Shown piece after piece: positions 30,370-42,126 of a stretch of 64,000 nucleotides of DNA. A program made the translations under genes and the position numbers. The notes below the pieces were generated by a model, which searched no databases, had not been told where the DNA came from, and was given only the letters and a program-made list of their open reading frames with translations. This DNA comes from Planctomycetaceae bacterium (lineage in GTDB: Bacteria; Planctomycetota; Planctomycetia; Pirellulales; Pirellulaceae), in NCBI GenBank assembly GCA_024642205.1, contig JAHEBQ010000003.1:56409-120408 (forward strand), given 5' to 3'. Numbering within the stretch: position 1 is the stretch's first letter; each line of letters opens with the position of its first letter.

Positions 30370-30577
30370 TTGGCAGTCGGATCGAACGTCGAAAAAGAAG
30401 TTCACAGAATAAAAAATGCATGCGACGAAGAGGTAGAACAGGTCGTTGCTGGGATTTCCAGGGAGACCAACGGCAAAACGGTCGAGTCGAGTAAATCGCA
30501 AACCCGTCCAAAGCAGTTGACCGTTTCAACAACGGCCTCTAACCTTGGGATATGGAACAATGACCCGAGGAAGAGCA

Positions 30578-31048
30578 ATGAACAACACCAAACCCAGATT
30601 TGAGTTTTCGGTTTCTGCCGTCATCCTGTCCTCACTCTGGGTTTGGGGCCTGGTCATGATGGGATGTGCCGAACCGCAGCCTACGGACTCCGGAATCATC
30701 AACAAAACGACTCAAGAGATCGGTGAGTTTAACGCCGATGGCGACGACCAGGTCGCTGACCTGCAAGTCAAGACTTCGGCGAGTCCTTTCGCGTCGGTGG
30801 GCGCCTATGGATTTGCTGTTGCGCAAACCTCCAAGTTGAAGGTCCAACATGCGTTGCAGTTGTTCCAGGCCGAATTCGGGCGTTTTCCAAAAGATCATGA
30901 GGAGTTCATGAACGAGATCATCAAGAAAAATCAAATCGAGCTACCCGTGTTGCCCGGCAAACGCCGGTACCAATACGATGTCGAAAATCATGAGCTGGTT
31001 GTGATGGAAGCGGAGACGAAAGACGTCGACGGCGTTGATGCAAAATAA
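30578..31048 (+). CDS. Putative lipoprotein, function unknown
   Basis: The 156-residue product has a lipoprotein-type signal (VILSSLWVWGLVMMGC, the Cys as lipid site). The mature part contains AQTSKLKVQHALQLFQAEFGRFPKDHEEFM, which resembles the segment after the pilin-like helix in many planctomycete exported proteins. The C-terminus ends in a short beta-hairpin. The ATG at 30578 is preferred because AGGAAGAG precedes it; an in-frame ATG at 30560 is also possible. It is not obviously linked to its neighbours. Confidence 0.65.
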   Translation: MNNTKPRFEFSVSAVILSSLWVWGLVMMGCAEPQPTDSGIINKTTQEIGEFNADGDDQVADLQVKTSASPFASVGAYGFAVAQTSKLKVQHALQLFQAEFGRFPKDHEEFMNEIIKKNQIELPVLPGKRRYQYDVENHELVVMEAETKDVDGVDAK

Positions 31049-31194
31049 CCTGATGGCAGCTCGCCAAGATTGCATGCCCTCGCATTAGTCTCGAGAAAAA
31101 AGCAGCGTCGATCATTGCAATCCTGGCTTGCAGCCTGAGGCTGACTCCGTCGGCCTCCAGGAAGCACCTGGCTTTCCCATTATTTGAAATTGGA

Positions 31195-33024
31195 ATGGAT
31201 TCTCGTTTGACCCCGCAAGTTCAAGTCTCTCCTGGCCTCAAGTTTCCGCTGGGTGCCTTTCCCGTTTCCGAAACCCAAACTCGGTTCAGCGTCTGGGCTC
31301 CGAATGCCAAAACCGTTTCTGTCGAATTGGTCCGACGCTGGGGCAATACCGAAAAAGTGTTGTCCGAACATCTGCTCGAGCGTTCGAACAACGATGTATT
31401 TTTTAATGTCGTGTCAGACTGTCCCTCGCGAACGCTTTACCGATTCAAACTTGACAAGAAAACGGGTCGCCCGGATCCTCGCTCCAGGTTTCAGCCTTTC
31501 GGCGTACATGGTCCGTCGCAGGTCATCGATCCCTGCTCGTTTCCATGGACCGATCAAGCCTGGGCGGGAGTCTCCAAGCGCGACCTTGTGATCTATGAGT
31601 TGCACGTCGGCTCGTTTTCTCAGGCAGGAACCTATGCCGGCGCGATCGAAAAACTGGACGAGCTCAAACGACTCGGGATTTCCGCGATCGAAGTCCTTCC
31701 GTTGTGCCAATGTCCCGGCAGATGGAATTGGGGCTACGACGGTGTCAATTATTTTTCCCCGAACAACGCTTTCGGAACACCAGACGATCTGAAAGCTTTT
31801 GTGGATGCGTGTCATGAACGCGGGTTGGCCGTGATCAATGATGTCGTTTACAACCACATCGGACCAGAAGGAAATTACCTTTCGGAATTTGGCCCCTACC
31901 GTTCGAAAGCATTCGACACGCCCTGGGGCGATGCTTTCGATTTCAGCCGGAATGAGATCCGTCAGTTCGTGATCGACAACATTCTGTTCTGGATTGACGA
32001 ATACCATTTTGACGGGCTGCGTCTGGACGCGGTTCACTACATGTTTGACGACGGCGACAAACACATATTGTCAGAAATTCACGAACGGTTTCGCTCACAT
32101 GAATCGACCCTCAGTCGCAAGACCTACCTGATTGGCGAGTCCAATATTTACGACCCGGATCTCGTGGGAGACGTTGCCGAGGGCAATCCGCATTACGATG
32201 CGATCTGGTCGGATTGTCTGATGCATTCCATCTACACGTTGGGCAACCCCAATGTTCGTCTGACGGACCGGCATTACCAAGCTACTGATATCGCAGATGC
32301 CCTGGAGCATGCGTACGTTTTCAGCACGCCCCAGGCAGTTCGCGTGACCGACGCCATTCGCAGAAAAAACCATGCCAGGGGTGACCGGAAATACATCGAA
32401 TCGCTGATCATGGCGTTGCAAACGCACGACAGCGTCGGCAATCATCCCCACGGAAAACGACTTCACCAGTTGACATCGGTCGAGTACCAGCGAGCGGCGG
32501 CAGCCCTGATCCTGCTTTATCCCTCCATTCCGATGATTTTCATGGGTGAAGAATGGTCGACGAATGCACCTTTCCCGTTTTTCGCTGACTTCGAAGACCA
32601 CGGATTGAGGCAGGCGGTCGACAAGGGGCGCCGAGCTGAATATCCACATCACGATTGGGCAGGCTCACCGCTTCCCTCGGACCCGGTCGCATTTACCAGT
32701 ACGCGTTCCAAGCCGGACGATTTAGACCACGCGACCCATCGTTGGTATCGTGATTTGCTGCAGTTTCGAAAAAACGCGATCCATGACGGCTGGCTGACCG
32801 TCGCCAACCTGTCCACTCGAGCGGATCTGGAAAATTCCATTTTCAGGCTTGTGTACCAAAATTCGGATGGCGAGATTCATGTTTGCACGAGACTTGGCCC
32901 GATTGACGTCGAACCCATTTCATTTGACTCGCTTGGAGTGGGTCAGATTCTGATGGATTCGAACTGCGAAAACAGGAATTCCACTGAGATGCGCGGAGCT
33001 CATTGTTTGATTTGGACTGCGTGA
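31195..33024 (+). CDS. Malto-oligosyltrehalose trehalohydrolase-like glycosidase (GH13)
   Basis: The 609-residue protein has an N-terminal carbohydrate-binding module (LGAFPVSETQTRFSVWAPNAKTVSVEL) followed by the GH13 barrel. The barrel has VVYNHIGPEGNYL, the nucleophile region FDGLRLDAVHYMFD, the acid/base region YLIGESN and the third acid in LQTHDSVGNHPHGKRL. FMGEEW is a TreZ-like signature. TreZ releases trehalose from maltooligosyltrehalose. Its usual partner TreY is absent from the window, and the third catalytic region differs from the more usual NHDQIGN form, so a related branching or glucan hydrolase role is possible. Confidence 0.8.
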   Translation: MDSRLTPQVQVSPGLKFPLGAFPVSETQTRFSVWAPNAKTVSVELVRRWGNTEKVLSEHLLERSNNDVFFNVVSDCPSRTLYRFKLDKKTGRPDPRSRFQPFGVHGPSQVIDPCSFPWTDQAWAGVSKRDLVIYELHVGSFSQAGTYAGAIEKLDELKRLGISAIEVLPLCQCPGRWNWGYDGVNYFSPNNAFGTPDDLKAFVDACHERGLAVINDVVYNHIGPEGNYLSEFGPYRSKAFDTPWGDAFDFSRNEIRQFVIDNILFWIDEYHFDGLRLDAVHYMFDDGDKHILSEIHERFRSHESTLSRKTYLIGESNIYDPDLVGDVAEGNPHYDAIWSDCLMHSIYTLGNPNVRLTDRHYQATDIADALEHAYVFSTPQAVRVTDAIRRKNHARGDRKYIESLIMALQTHDSVGNHPHGKRLHQLTSVEYQRAAAALILLYPSIPMIFMGEEWSTNAPFPFFADFEDHGLRQAVDKGRRAEYPHHDWAGSPLPSDPVAFTSTRSKPDDLDHATHRWYRDLLQFRKNAIHDGWLTVANLSTRADLENSIFRLVYQNSDGEIHVCTRLGPIDVEPISFDSLGVGQILMDSNCENRNSTEMRGAHCLIWTA

Positions 33025-33174
33025 GCCGATTCAATGATGCAGTAGACGGCGGTCGGTCGAGCCGGTCTCCGCCGCCGGATTTTCCGTATCCTGGACCGGG
33101 GCCGAGGTCGATCATTTCCGATCACAAGACAGAATTCCGGGTCAAGTTACCCACGGTCAAAGCAACCACGCCAT

Positions 33175-33753
33175 TCATCCCGACCGGCCGTTATAAACCG
33201 GTTGGCCACTTTCGCCAAAATCACGAAAGACCTGGCAGGCTTCGTCGACCAGAACATCTTCGATGACTTCGATTCCTCGAGTCTGAAGTTCGGCTTGCCA
33301 ATTCGGATGGATTGGCCCTTCGTCGAATCCGGTAAGCGATTCGACCAGCTCTCCCGAAGCGCCAACGACCAGACTTCTCACACCGGACCATGGAATGGAA
33401 CCATAACACATCGCACAAGGACGACCGTTGACCACAAGTTGATAATCCGTCATGCCGGGTCCGCCCAGATCGAACGTGTTCAAGATTTGTTGAGCCAGCG
33501 AAAGAGCCACGATCTCGGCATGGGCCGATGAAACGTTGGACGGAACCACCCGGTTGACACCAATCACGACGACTCGACCGGTATCCCTTTCAAAGACCCC
33601 TGCTGCGAACGGGCCTCCGGTATCGTGCTCGAAATTCAGCTGGGCGAACCGGATCACGGCTCGCATTCGCGATTCGAGTTCGGGAATGAACTCGGGAAGC
33701 GAGTTGTTTTCGGCGATCGCCCATTGGGGAAGTGTGATTTCGATATTCATCAT
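33175..33753 (-). CDS. Zinc-dependent nucleoside/base deaminase
   Basis: The 192-residue protein has the cytidine/deoxycytidylate deaminase fold with zinc ligands in SSAHAEIVAL (H, and E as the proton shuttle) and GRPCAMCYGSIPWSGV (two Cys). The layout resembles guanine deaminase and tRNA adenosine deaminase relatives. It should deaminate a purine or pyrimidine base or nucleoside; the substrate is unclear. It converges with the TreZ-like gene. Two successive ATGs mark the start. Confidence 0.85.
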   Translation of the reverse strand: MMNIEITLPQWAIAENNSLPEFIPELESRMRAVIRFAQLNFEHDTGGPFAAGVFERDTGRVVVIGVNRVVPSNVSSAHAEIVALSLAQQILNTFDLGGPGMTDYQLVVNGRPCAMCYGSIPWSGVRSLVVGASGELVESLTGFDEGPIHPNWQAELQTRGIEVIEDVLVDEACQVFRDFGESGQPVYNGRSG

Positions 33754-33929
33754 GGGAAATTCTTGCGCGCGACCAGGCAGCAGATTCCGCCCGAATAATC
33801 CTGTCTTAGCAGGGACAACGGAATGTATCGCACGGTGGCTTCGATTTTCTCCTGTTCATTCTTCCCCTGGCGACCCGGTGATACATCATGAAAAGTCACC
33901 AGGAGATACCGGAATGAGAGCCCGGTTTC

Positions 33930-36927
<2,998 letters not shown>

Positions 36928-37532
36928 GGGTTGGTTGAGAAAATTCCTGGGCTGGATTTGGATGCCAGCGATTACTGTCAAGGATCGTATGGCCTGGAAT
37001 CCGGTTGCGACGTCTCATTTCAAATCTTGTTGGGAATTCCGGCCCGCTGGATCGAGGCTGTTTCCTGAACCATTCCATCGACATGGAATCCGGCGAGTTG
37101 GATCGGCGGACGAAAATTCCGGATGTATTTCGATTGTCGGGCATTGTCCAATCTGGCAGATGCATAAACATTGGTTATTGCAAATCTCTTGAATCTCGGT
37201 CAGGGGTGGTTTGAAACAACGTTTTTTTCAGGGATCCGGTGATTCAGACTGTTAAAAATTGATTTGAAATTGAATCCTGTGATGGAAGCAGCAAAAAATT
37301 GCGAATGGGCCGGGCAATTATATTTGTGCTGATCCAAGTGCTCGCATAGAATTAAAGCATCATGTTGGCCGAAATTGGCGATGACGGATCGTCATTAATG
37401 TTCGTACCCAATCACACTTAACAAGCTTCGAATTTGATGCGGTTTATGCTGCTTCCAAGCGTTGGTTTCGTCGGGTTGGCCGAATCGGCATTAACGACCA
37501 ACGCAGTTTGTGTTTTGTTTGGGGGTGGCGGA
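36928..37532. other. Region upstream of the cold-shock gene
   Basis: About 600 bases separate the HAD gene (minus strand) from the cold-shock gene (plus strand). The last 300 bases are AT-rich and probably hold the promoter and a long leader RNA, as is usual for cold-shock genes. I did not identify a named RNA motif. No gene was recognised. Confidence 0.45.
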
Positions 37533-37730
37533 ATGCCGCAAGGTACGATTAAAAAGTTGACGGACAAGGGGTTTGGTTTCATTGAAGGCGAGCGAGGAGA
37601 TATTTTTTTCCATCACTCCGCGTTGGAAGAGACCACGTACGAAAACCTGCGCGAGGGCCAAAAGGTTGAGTATTCAGAAGGTCAAGGTCCTAAGGGGCCG
37701 CGGGCTGAAAGTGTTCGACTTGTAGATTAA
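37533..37730 (+). CDS. Cold-shock-domain protein
   Basis: The 65-residue product is a single cold-shock domain: GTIKKLTDKGFGFIEGERGDIFFHHSAL carries the RNP1 (KGFGFI) and RNP2 (DIFFHHS) motifs that bind single-stranded RNA or DNA. It acts as an RNA chaperone or transcription antiterminator. The ATG at 37533 follows a G-rich ribosome-binding stretch; the in-frame sequence upstream is unlikely to be translated. A near-perfect terminator follows. Confidence 0.95.
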   Translation: MPQGTIKKLTDKGFGFIEGERGDIFFHHSALEETTYENLREGQKVEYSEGQGPKGPRAESVRLVD

Positions 37731-37759
37731 GCGAACGAGACAAACGAATGGATTCAAAA

Positions 37760-37795
37760 CCGTTCAAGGCATTGCCTTGAACGGTATTTTCGTTT
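37760..37795 (+). terminator. Rho-independent terminator of the cold-shock gene
   Basis: A perfect 11-bp stem (CCGTTCAAGGC 37760-37770 with GCCTTGAACGG 37774-37784) has a 3-base loop. It is followed by TATTTTCGTTT. It lies 30 bases after the stop codon. Confidence 0.9.
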
Positions 37796-37953
37796 CGGCG
37801 ATTGCGCGCCAACGACTCGATTCAGGGCATCCCCCAGGGCGTTTTCTGCGCGTCAGGGTCGATTAACCAGCTCAGATCCCAGGTCGGGACTGAACCAGCA
37901 CTGGTGCCATGGCCTCGCCCAAACCTCGAAGCCGGCTCGATCCATTTCTCGAT

Positions 37954-38724
37954 TCAATCGTTGGACTGGAACTTCAGTTGTTCCAGGAGTGCTTTTTGTT
38001 TTTCTGATTCGAATTTCCACGGCGGGACGGGATCAGGTTCACTCCACAGGCCGATTTTTTCTGTTTTGGCTTCGAGTTCGGCTTGTTGATAAAGCTCCGA
38101 GTTTTCAAACTCCGTTCCGTCAAACCAGCCCAACCCCTGCCGAATCAACTCAAGTCCGACATTCAAGTCACCAGCGATGTCGGCGGGGTCAGCATTGATC
38201 ACAAAGACGTCGGCGACCTCGATCATAGATTCCTCCCGGTCAGCGACTTCGATCCGGACATTTTTGTTTCGAGTTGTATTCCTCATCAGAAGCCAAGCCT
38301 GTTTGTAGAAACTCTGGCCAGGTTTGGGGCAATCGACGCCACGAACCATGACATAGTGAAGTTCATTTGAATCACCGAATTCAAAGTGGTCGCCTCCCCA
38401 GACTCGAGGGATCTTACCGGTCATCTGGTATTCAACGGAATCTCGAATTGGAGCGGGTAGCGACCTGTCGGGGACTGCCTCCTTGCATCCCACGATCGCT
38501 GCCAAAAACAACATTCCGACTGCCCACGTGCGATCCTCGGGTCGACTGAACTTCCTTTTGAAATCAGCGCAGATTCCCACAGTACGATTCACCACGTCCA
38601 GGAAACAACGGGAGAAGGAAGCTATCACAATGAATGTCCAAACCAACACAAGCTCGCCATCAGACAATAACCAGTAAATCACCGAAACAACATCCCAAAA
38701 GCAACGCAAATTCCAGCTAGCCAT
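37954..38724 (-). CDS. Staphylococcal-nuclease-like lipoprotein
   Basis: The C-terminal 150 residues resemble the thermonuclease (SNase) OB-fold: GVDCPKPGQSFYKQAWLLMRN, a short basic strand, NVGLELIRQGLGWFDGTEFENSELYQQAELEAKTEKIGLWSEPDPVPPW. Before it is a lipoprotein-like signal (WAVGMLFLAAIVGC). I do not see the full catalytic Arg/Glu/Arg set, so it may be a non-catalytic relative. The frame is open from 38724, but the true start is probably one of the GTG codons near 38580-38592, just ahead of the signal. The gene stands alone. Confidence 0.65.
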   Translation of the reverse strand: MASWNLRCFWDVVSVIYWLLSDGELVLVWTFIVIASFSRCFLDVVNRTVGICADFKRKFSRPEDRTWAVGMLFLAAIVGCKEAVPDRSLPAPIRDSVEYQMTGKIPRVWGGDHFEFGDSNELHYVMVRGVDCPKPGQSFYKQAWLLMRNTTRNKNVRIEVADREESMIEVADVFVINADPADIAGDLNVGLELIRQGLGWFDGTEFENSELYQQAELEAKTEKIGLWSEPDPVPPWKFESEKQKALLEQLKFQSND

Positions 38725-38809
38725 CGACTTTGGATTTGCCGATATATAATACGTCAGTCTGATTCAACATCATGATTGATCCAACCTTGTCCGTGTCGAA
38801 AAATCTGCG

Positions 38810-39793
38810 ATGGTGTATCGAAAACAGGAACTTGAGCCGCTGACCCCAGACGCTTCGCGCGACCGGCTTCGCCTCTGCTCGGTTCCTGTTTTGCTTTCGG
38901 CAAGCATTTACGTGATGGTCGTTTGCTCTTTTGCCATGGGGCAGAAAATGCCGTCACAGCCGCCAAGTCAGGTGCCGCTCAACGGATTCAGCATTCTTGA
39001 ATCCCATGATGTTCCCTCGGAAAAATCCGCGCCGCCCCCTTCCCAGCCAGCTCCCTCCGCGGCCGACGCAGGTCGGGACGTGGACCAACTATTGACGCGA
39101 CTGGTGCTGGAAAACATCCCGCACGACTTCGAGGAAACCAAGGACTGGGGCGGACAAACGGAACGGTGGGATGGCCTCAAAATTCAACGCGACGGGCTGA
39201 AGATCGAAACCCGGCGTCGCAAGAAAATGGTCAATGATGGAACCTGGAACAAGTACTCTGCCCAGCTTCGTAATCCGAGCGAAGAGTTTACCGTTCAAAT
39301 AAAGAACATGCATGAAACCGACGACGAAAAACTCGCCTTTGATGTTCATTTTCTGGCTCACCTGAACCTGGAAGGGCGCCAGGCACAATGGGTGAAAGGA
39401 GTCCAGCTCTACAGCGTCGGCGTCGATGGCCACTCCAAAATCCGGTTGGCCGTTTCAATGGAACTGGAGGTCAGAATGGGTGGTACGAAATTCCCTCCGG
39501 ACCTCGTGTTCGTGCCACGAGCCACCCAAGCACAACTGGTCCTGGACGAATTTCGAATTGATCGAATCGGAAAAGTCGGGGGCGAGTTCGCCCAACAGGT
39601 AACCAAAGGCATTCGTGCCAAACTGGATGAGAAGATAGCGGAAAAGGAAGTCAAACTGCTGGAAAGAATCAATCGTCAACTCGCCGAGAAGCAGGATGAG
39701 TTTCGAATCTCCATCGCCGACGCGGTAAACTCAAAATGGACGAAATCAGCCAGACCATTCCTGCCAGAATCAATCCAGAGGTCGCTGGAATAA
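38810..39793 (+). CDS. Exported protein of unknown function
   Basis: The 327-residue product has a signal peptide (SVPVLLSASIYVMVVCSFAMG) and a Pro/Ser-rich linker (about 45-80). A long alpha/beta domain contains repeated basic motifs (DGLKIQRDGLKIETRRRKKMVND). The C-terminal 80 residues form a charged helix (KGIRAKLDEKIAEKEVKLLERINRQLAEKQDEF), probably a coiled coil. I do not recognise a family. It lies alone, about 200 bases upstream of the predicted selenoprotein gene, on the same strand. Confidence 0.75.
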   Translation: MVYRKQELEPLTPDASRDRLRLCSVPVLLSASIYVMVVCSFAMGQKMPSQPPSQVPLNGFSILESHDVPSEKSAPPPSQPAPSAADAGRDVDQLLTRLVLENIPHDFEETKDWGGQTERWDGLKIQRDGLKIETRRRKKMVNDGTWNKYSAQLRNPSEEFTVQIKNMHETDDEKLAFDVHFLAHLNLEGRQAQWVKGVQLYSVGVDGHSKIRLAVSMELEVRMGGTKFPPDLVFVPRATQAQLVLDEFRIDRIGKVGGEFAQQVTKGIRAKLDEKIAEKEVKLLERINRQLAEKQDEFRISIADAVNSKWTKSARPFLPESIQRSLE

Positions 39794-40003
39794 TTGGATC
39801 CGGATTCCGGCAACCCGGTACGTGAAACTGATTTCCCTCCCCGCTCCACCTGGCTGCAGACTCGGCCTGGTTGGACCAAGAACTCCGACCTGGTTGGTTC
39901 GATCACGCACGAACCAGGAAACTTTTGGCCAATCGGATGGCCTTCGCCCGAGTCATTTGCGTACAATGGATTCACTTTTTCCCCCTTTATCATTGAGGAA
40001 ACC

Positions 40004-40354
40004 ATGAAACCCTTTTCCCGCGCCGTCCTGTTCACATCGTGCTTCATTGGTTGGGGGGTTACGGCCGGCTGTCATTCGCCGACATCGCCACAGGCAACGG
40101 TGAAACCCGATGCTCACGCCGCAAGTTTGCAGACAGTTACCTTCTATGTCGATGGAATGGTCTGAGGGACCGCGTGAACGACGGCTGTAGAAACACAGCT
40201 CAAACAGCTACCGGGTGTAGTTGCCGCAACAACCGACATGGACCAGCAAACGGCAACCGTCCGTTTTGATCCGGCCAAATTCAAACCGTCCGATGCAATC
40301 GACTCCTTCACCGGACGATTCCAACTTTCGATATATGAAGGCGAAATCGAATAA
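40004..40354 (+). CDS. Predicted double-selenocysteine HMA-domain lipoprotein (reads through two in-frame UGA)
   Basis: Read from the ATG at 40004 (GAGGAA four bases upstream), the product has a lipoprotein signal with the lipid Cys in GVTAGCHS, then an HMA (MerP-like) domain. Two UGA codons at 40163-40165 (residue 54) and 40175-40177 (residue 58) interrupt the frame. They stand in the order GMV-U-GTA-U-TTAVETQLKQLPGVV, exactly where planctomycete HMA proteins have GM-x-C-x3-C. The frame stays open and well formed for 58 residues after the second UGA, through TTDMDQQTATVRFDPAKF to a TAA at 40352. The domain normally binds soft metal ions such as Cu or Hg. Two hairpins at suitable spacing follow (separate entries). 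A pseudogene with two independent stops is the main alternative, but both falling on the ligand codons is unlikely. Confidence 0.78.
40183..40200 (+). promoter_or_regulatory. Candidate SECIS hairpin for the first UGA
   Basis: GCTGT (40184-40188) pairs with ACAGC (40195-40199), extended by a G-U pair at 40183/40200. The loop is AGAAAC. The loop begins 23 bases after the first UGA and has G as its second base, as in bacterial SECIS models. Confidence 0.5.
40205..40223 (+). promoter_or_regulatory. Candidate SECIS hairpin for the second UGA
   Basis: CAGCTAC (40205-40211) pairs with GTAGTTG (40217-40223) with one G-U pair; the loop is CGGGT. The loop begins 34 bases after the second UGA, with G as its second base. 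It lies inside the coding sequence, as bacterial SECIS elements do. Confidence 0.5.
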
Positions 40355-40385
40355 CAGCAAGATGTTACACACGGGAAATATCAAC

Positions 40386-40583
40386 TCATGGTTGGACTCG
40401 AAACGGGCTTATCTGAAACGCCTCGACGTTGTCCAACCAGATCGATTGTCGTCCATTCCCGATTCGCACAGGAGCCAACGTCGGTTCTTCAAACTGCAGC
40501 CTCGATTCTTCCAGGTTGGTCGAAACGAACTGGTAACGGCCAATCCGCACCAGGCAATTTACCAGCCCACTGGCTGCGTCCAC
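40386..40583 (-). CDS. Possible small gene overlapping the 3' end of the PHP gene
   Basis: A 65-residue frame with a GTG start overlaps the last 25 bases of the PHP-domain gene in a different frame. Its third codon positions are GC-biased like those of neighbouring genes, and the translation (for example PTLAPVRIGNGRQSIWLDNVEAF) looks like a real beta-rich protein end. It could be a small translationally coupled protein or the remnant of a former C-terminal domain. I do not recognise it. Confidence 0.33.
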   Translation of the reverse strand: MDAASGLVNCLVRIGRYQFVSTNLEESRLQFEEPTLAPVRIGNGRQSIWLDNVEAFQISPFRVQP

Positions 40584-41914
40584 GCCTGTTCTTTCTGATC
40601 CCGAAACGAAGGATTCGGATGTTCGCGGCTGGAAGTCACCACCGCACGAACGAACAGTTCATCCCCGGATAGTTGGTATTTCGGCTCAAGTGCATCGGAA
40701 GTCATGAAGACCTCTCCAACGTCATCAGAATACACGCGTGTTGCCCGGACTGGTTTGCCGGCAGCATCGAGTTGAACCGTTGAACCATGGTCGTAGCCCT
40801 TTCTGGTCCCGATGAACTGAGTCGTGAACGTGATCCCGGCCTGTCGTTTGATCTGCAGGGAAAACAGTCTGGTTTCATGATTAAAATGGACGCCTGACAG
40901 TTCCACGCCGCTGGAACTGTAAAACTCGCCCTGATTCATGGCCTCGATCAACGAAATCGGGGTTAGGTTTTTTGCACGAACCATCACCCAACCTCGACCC
41001 GAAGTGGCCCCTTGGTTTGGCGGGCCGTGATAATTGTGGCTGTCGTCGGTTGCCAACCCGAACATCGGATCCGCGTTCAACTCGCCAATTCGAATCGTAT
41101 TGGCGATGTCCCACATTTTTTCGACTCCGGGTCGTGTCGCGTCGCCAAGATGGTTGATGGACGGGTGCCCGTTATAGACTTCGAAAAATCGCTCATTGGT
41201 GACGGCTGCCAATTCCTCCGCGGTCACCGCCCAGCCGAAATTGGGGTGATTCAAATGAACCATAATCGGCTCACCATTCGCTTTCGCTTGCTGCTCAGCA
41301 GCTCGCAGGTTGTTATTGATCGCTTCGACTACCGTGGACCCACCCAAAGGTGAAATGACTTCCTGCAGGTTCATGGCATTCATGTGAACGGGAACACCCT
41401 GGGCGCGATCGCTGATTTCTTCAGCGGTGATCAATAGAAAGGTGTCAGTCGCTTCATATTTTCCTCGAAATTCATCCAGCCCTCGCAATCGAATCTGTTT
41501 GGCTGATTCAGCAGTCACGGACGGTTCCGTCTGTCTGGCAGGCGTCGGCTTTTCTCGCGACTCAACCCATTGGTCACCAAACTCGGCAATGTACTTCTCC
41601 AGAGCAGTTTTCCCGGCGCGTTGTTCGATCGCCGCCAAGTCCATCCATCGTTCGCCCTGGCTCAGTACATTGTGATCCGTGAGTGCCAAGAAATGATAAC
41701 CATGGTCGACATACCATTTGGTAATCATTTCCGGAAAGTCATTTCCGTCACTCCACAGCGAATGTGTATGCAGATTCCCTCGCCACCAACGAACGCCATG
41801 GTTGTCCTGCCCCCAGCCAATGTTGCCAACACTGCCGAGCGTCAACAAGACAAACAGGCAAAGTACGACTCGGAATTGGTTGGCATCTCCGGCCACCTTT
41901 TGGATTGAATTCAC
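40559..41914 (-). CDS. Exported PHP-domain metal-dependent phosphoesterase-like protein
   Basis: The 451-residue protein has a signal peptide (VVLCLFVLLTLGSVGNIGWG) followed by a PHP domain: WRGNLHTHSLWSDGND with the metal-binding H-x-H, HFLALTDHN, and a later MVHLNHPNFGW and ATDDSHNYHG. The C-terminal 100 residues are a beta domain ending in AWTQPVGW, a usual end for this family in planctomycetes. It probably hydrolyses a phosphoester outside the cytoplasm. The GTG at 41914 is preceded by GGGAGAG and begins just before the signal peptide; the frame is open further upstream. Confidence 0.82.
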   Translation of the reverse strand: MNSIQKVAGDANQFRVVLCLFVLLTLGSVGNIGWGQDNHGVRWWRGNLHTHSLWSDGNDFPEMITKWYVDHGYHFLALTDHNVLSQGERWMDLAAIEQRAGKTALEKYIAEFGDQWVESREKPTPARQTEPSVTAESAKQIRLRGLDEFRGKYEATDTFLLITAEEISDRAQGVPVHMNAMNLQEVISPLGGSTVVEAINNNLRAAEQQAKANGEPIMVHLNHPNFGWAVTAEELAAVTNERFFEVYNGHPSINHLGDATRPGVEKMWDIANTIRIGELNADPMFGLATDDSHNYHGPPNQGATSGRGWVMVRAKNLTPISLIEAMNQGEFYSSSGVELSGVHFNHETRLFSLQIKRQAGITFTTQFIGTRKGYDHGSTVQLDAAGKPVRATRVYSDDVGEVFMTSDALEPKYQLSGDELFVRAVVTSSREHPNPSFRDQKEQAWTQPVGW

Positions 41915-42126
41915 AACAACTCTCCCTGTTGAACATATTTGTGTCGCGCGGGCAATGGCGACACCGGGCGTCGACCAGATCACTTGAATTCTAGCACGTT
42001 TGACTGCCTGATTTAACGCGAAACAAAAGCCGGGGCGGAGCAATTTGCAACTGTCCGACTATGACGATAGACTCGCAACATCCGACTGGCAAGTTATCAA
42101 ACACAATTCGTTGGAGGTACTCTACC

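Noticed and set aside
40221-40598. 125-codon frame inside and after the predicted selenoprotein gene
   Set aside because: It is a shadow frame; the read-through frame aligns with the HMA family while this one has no protein-like pattern.
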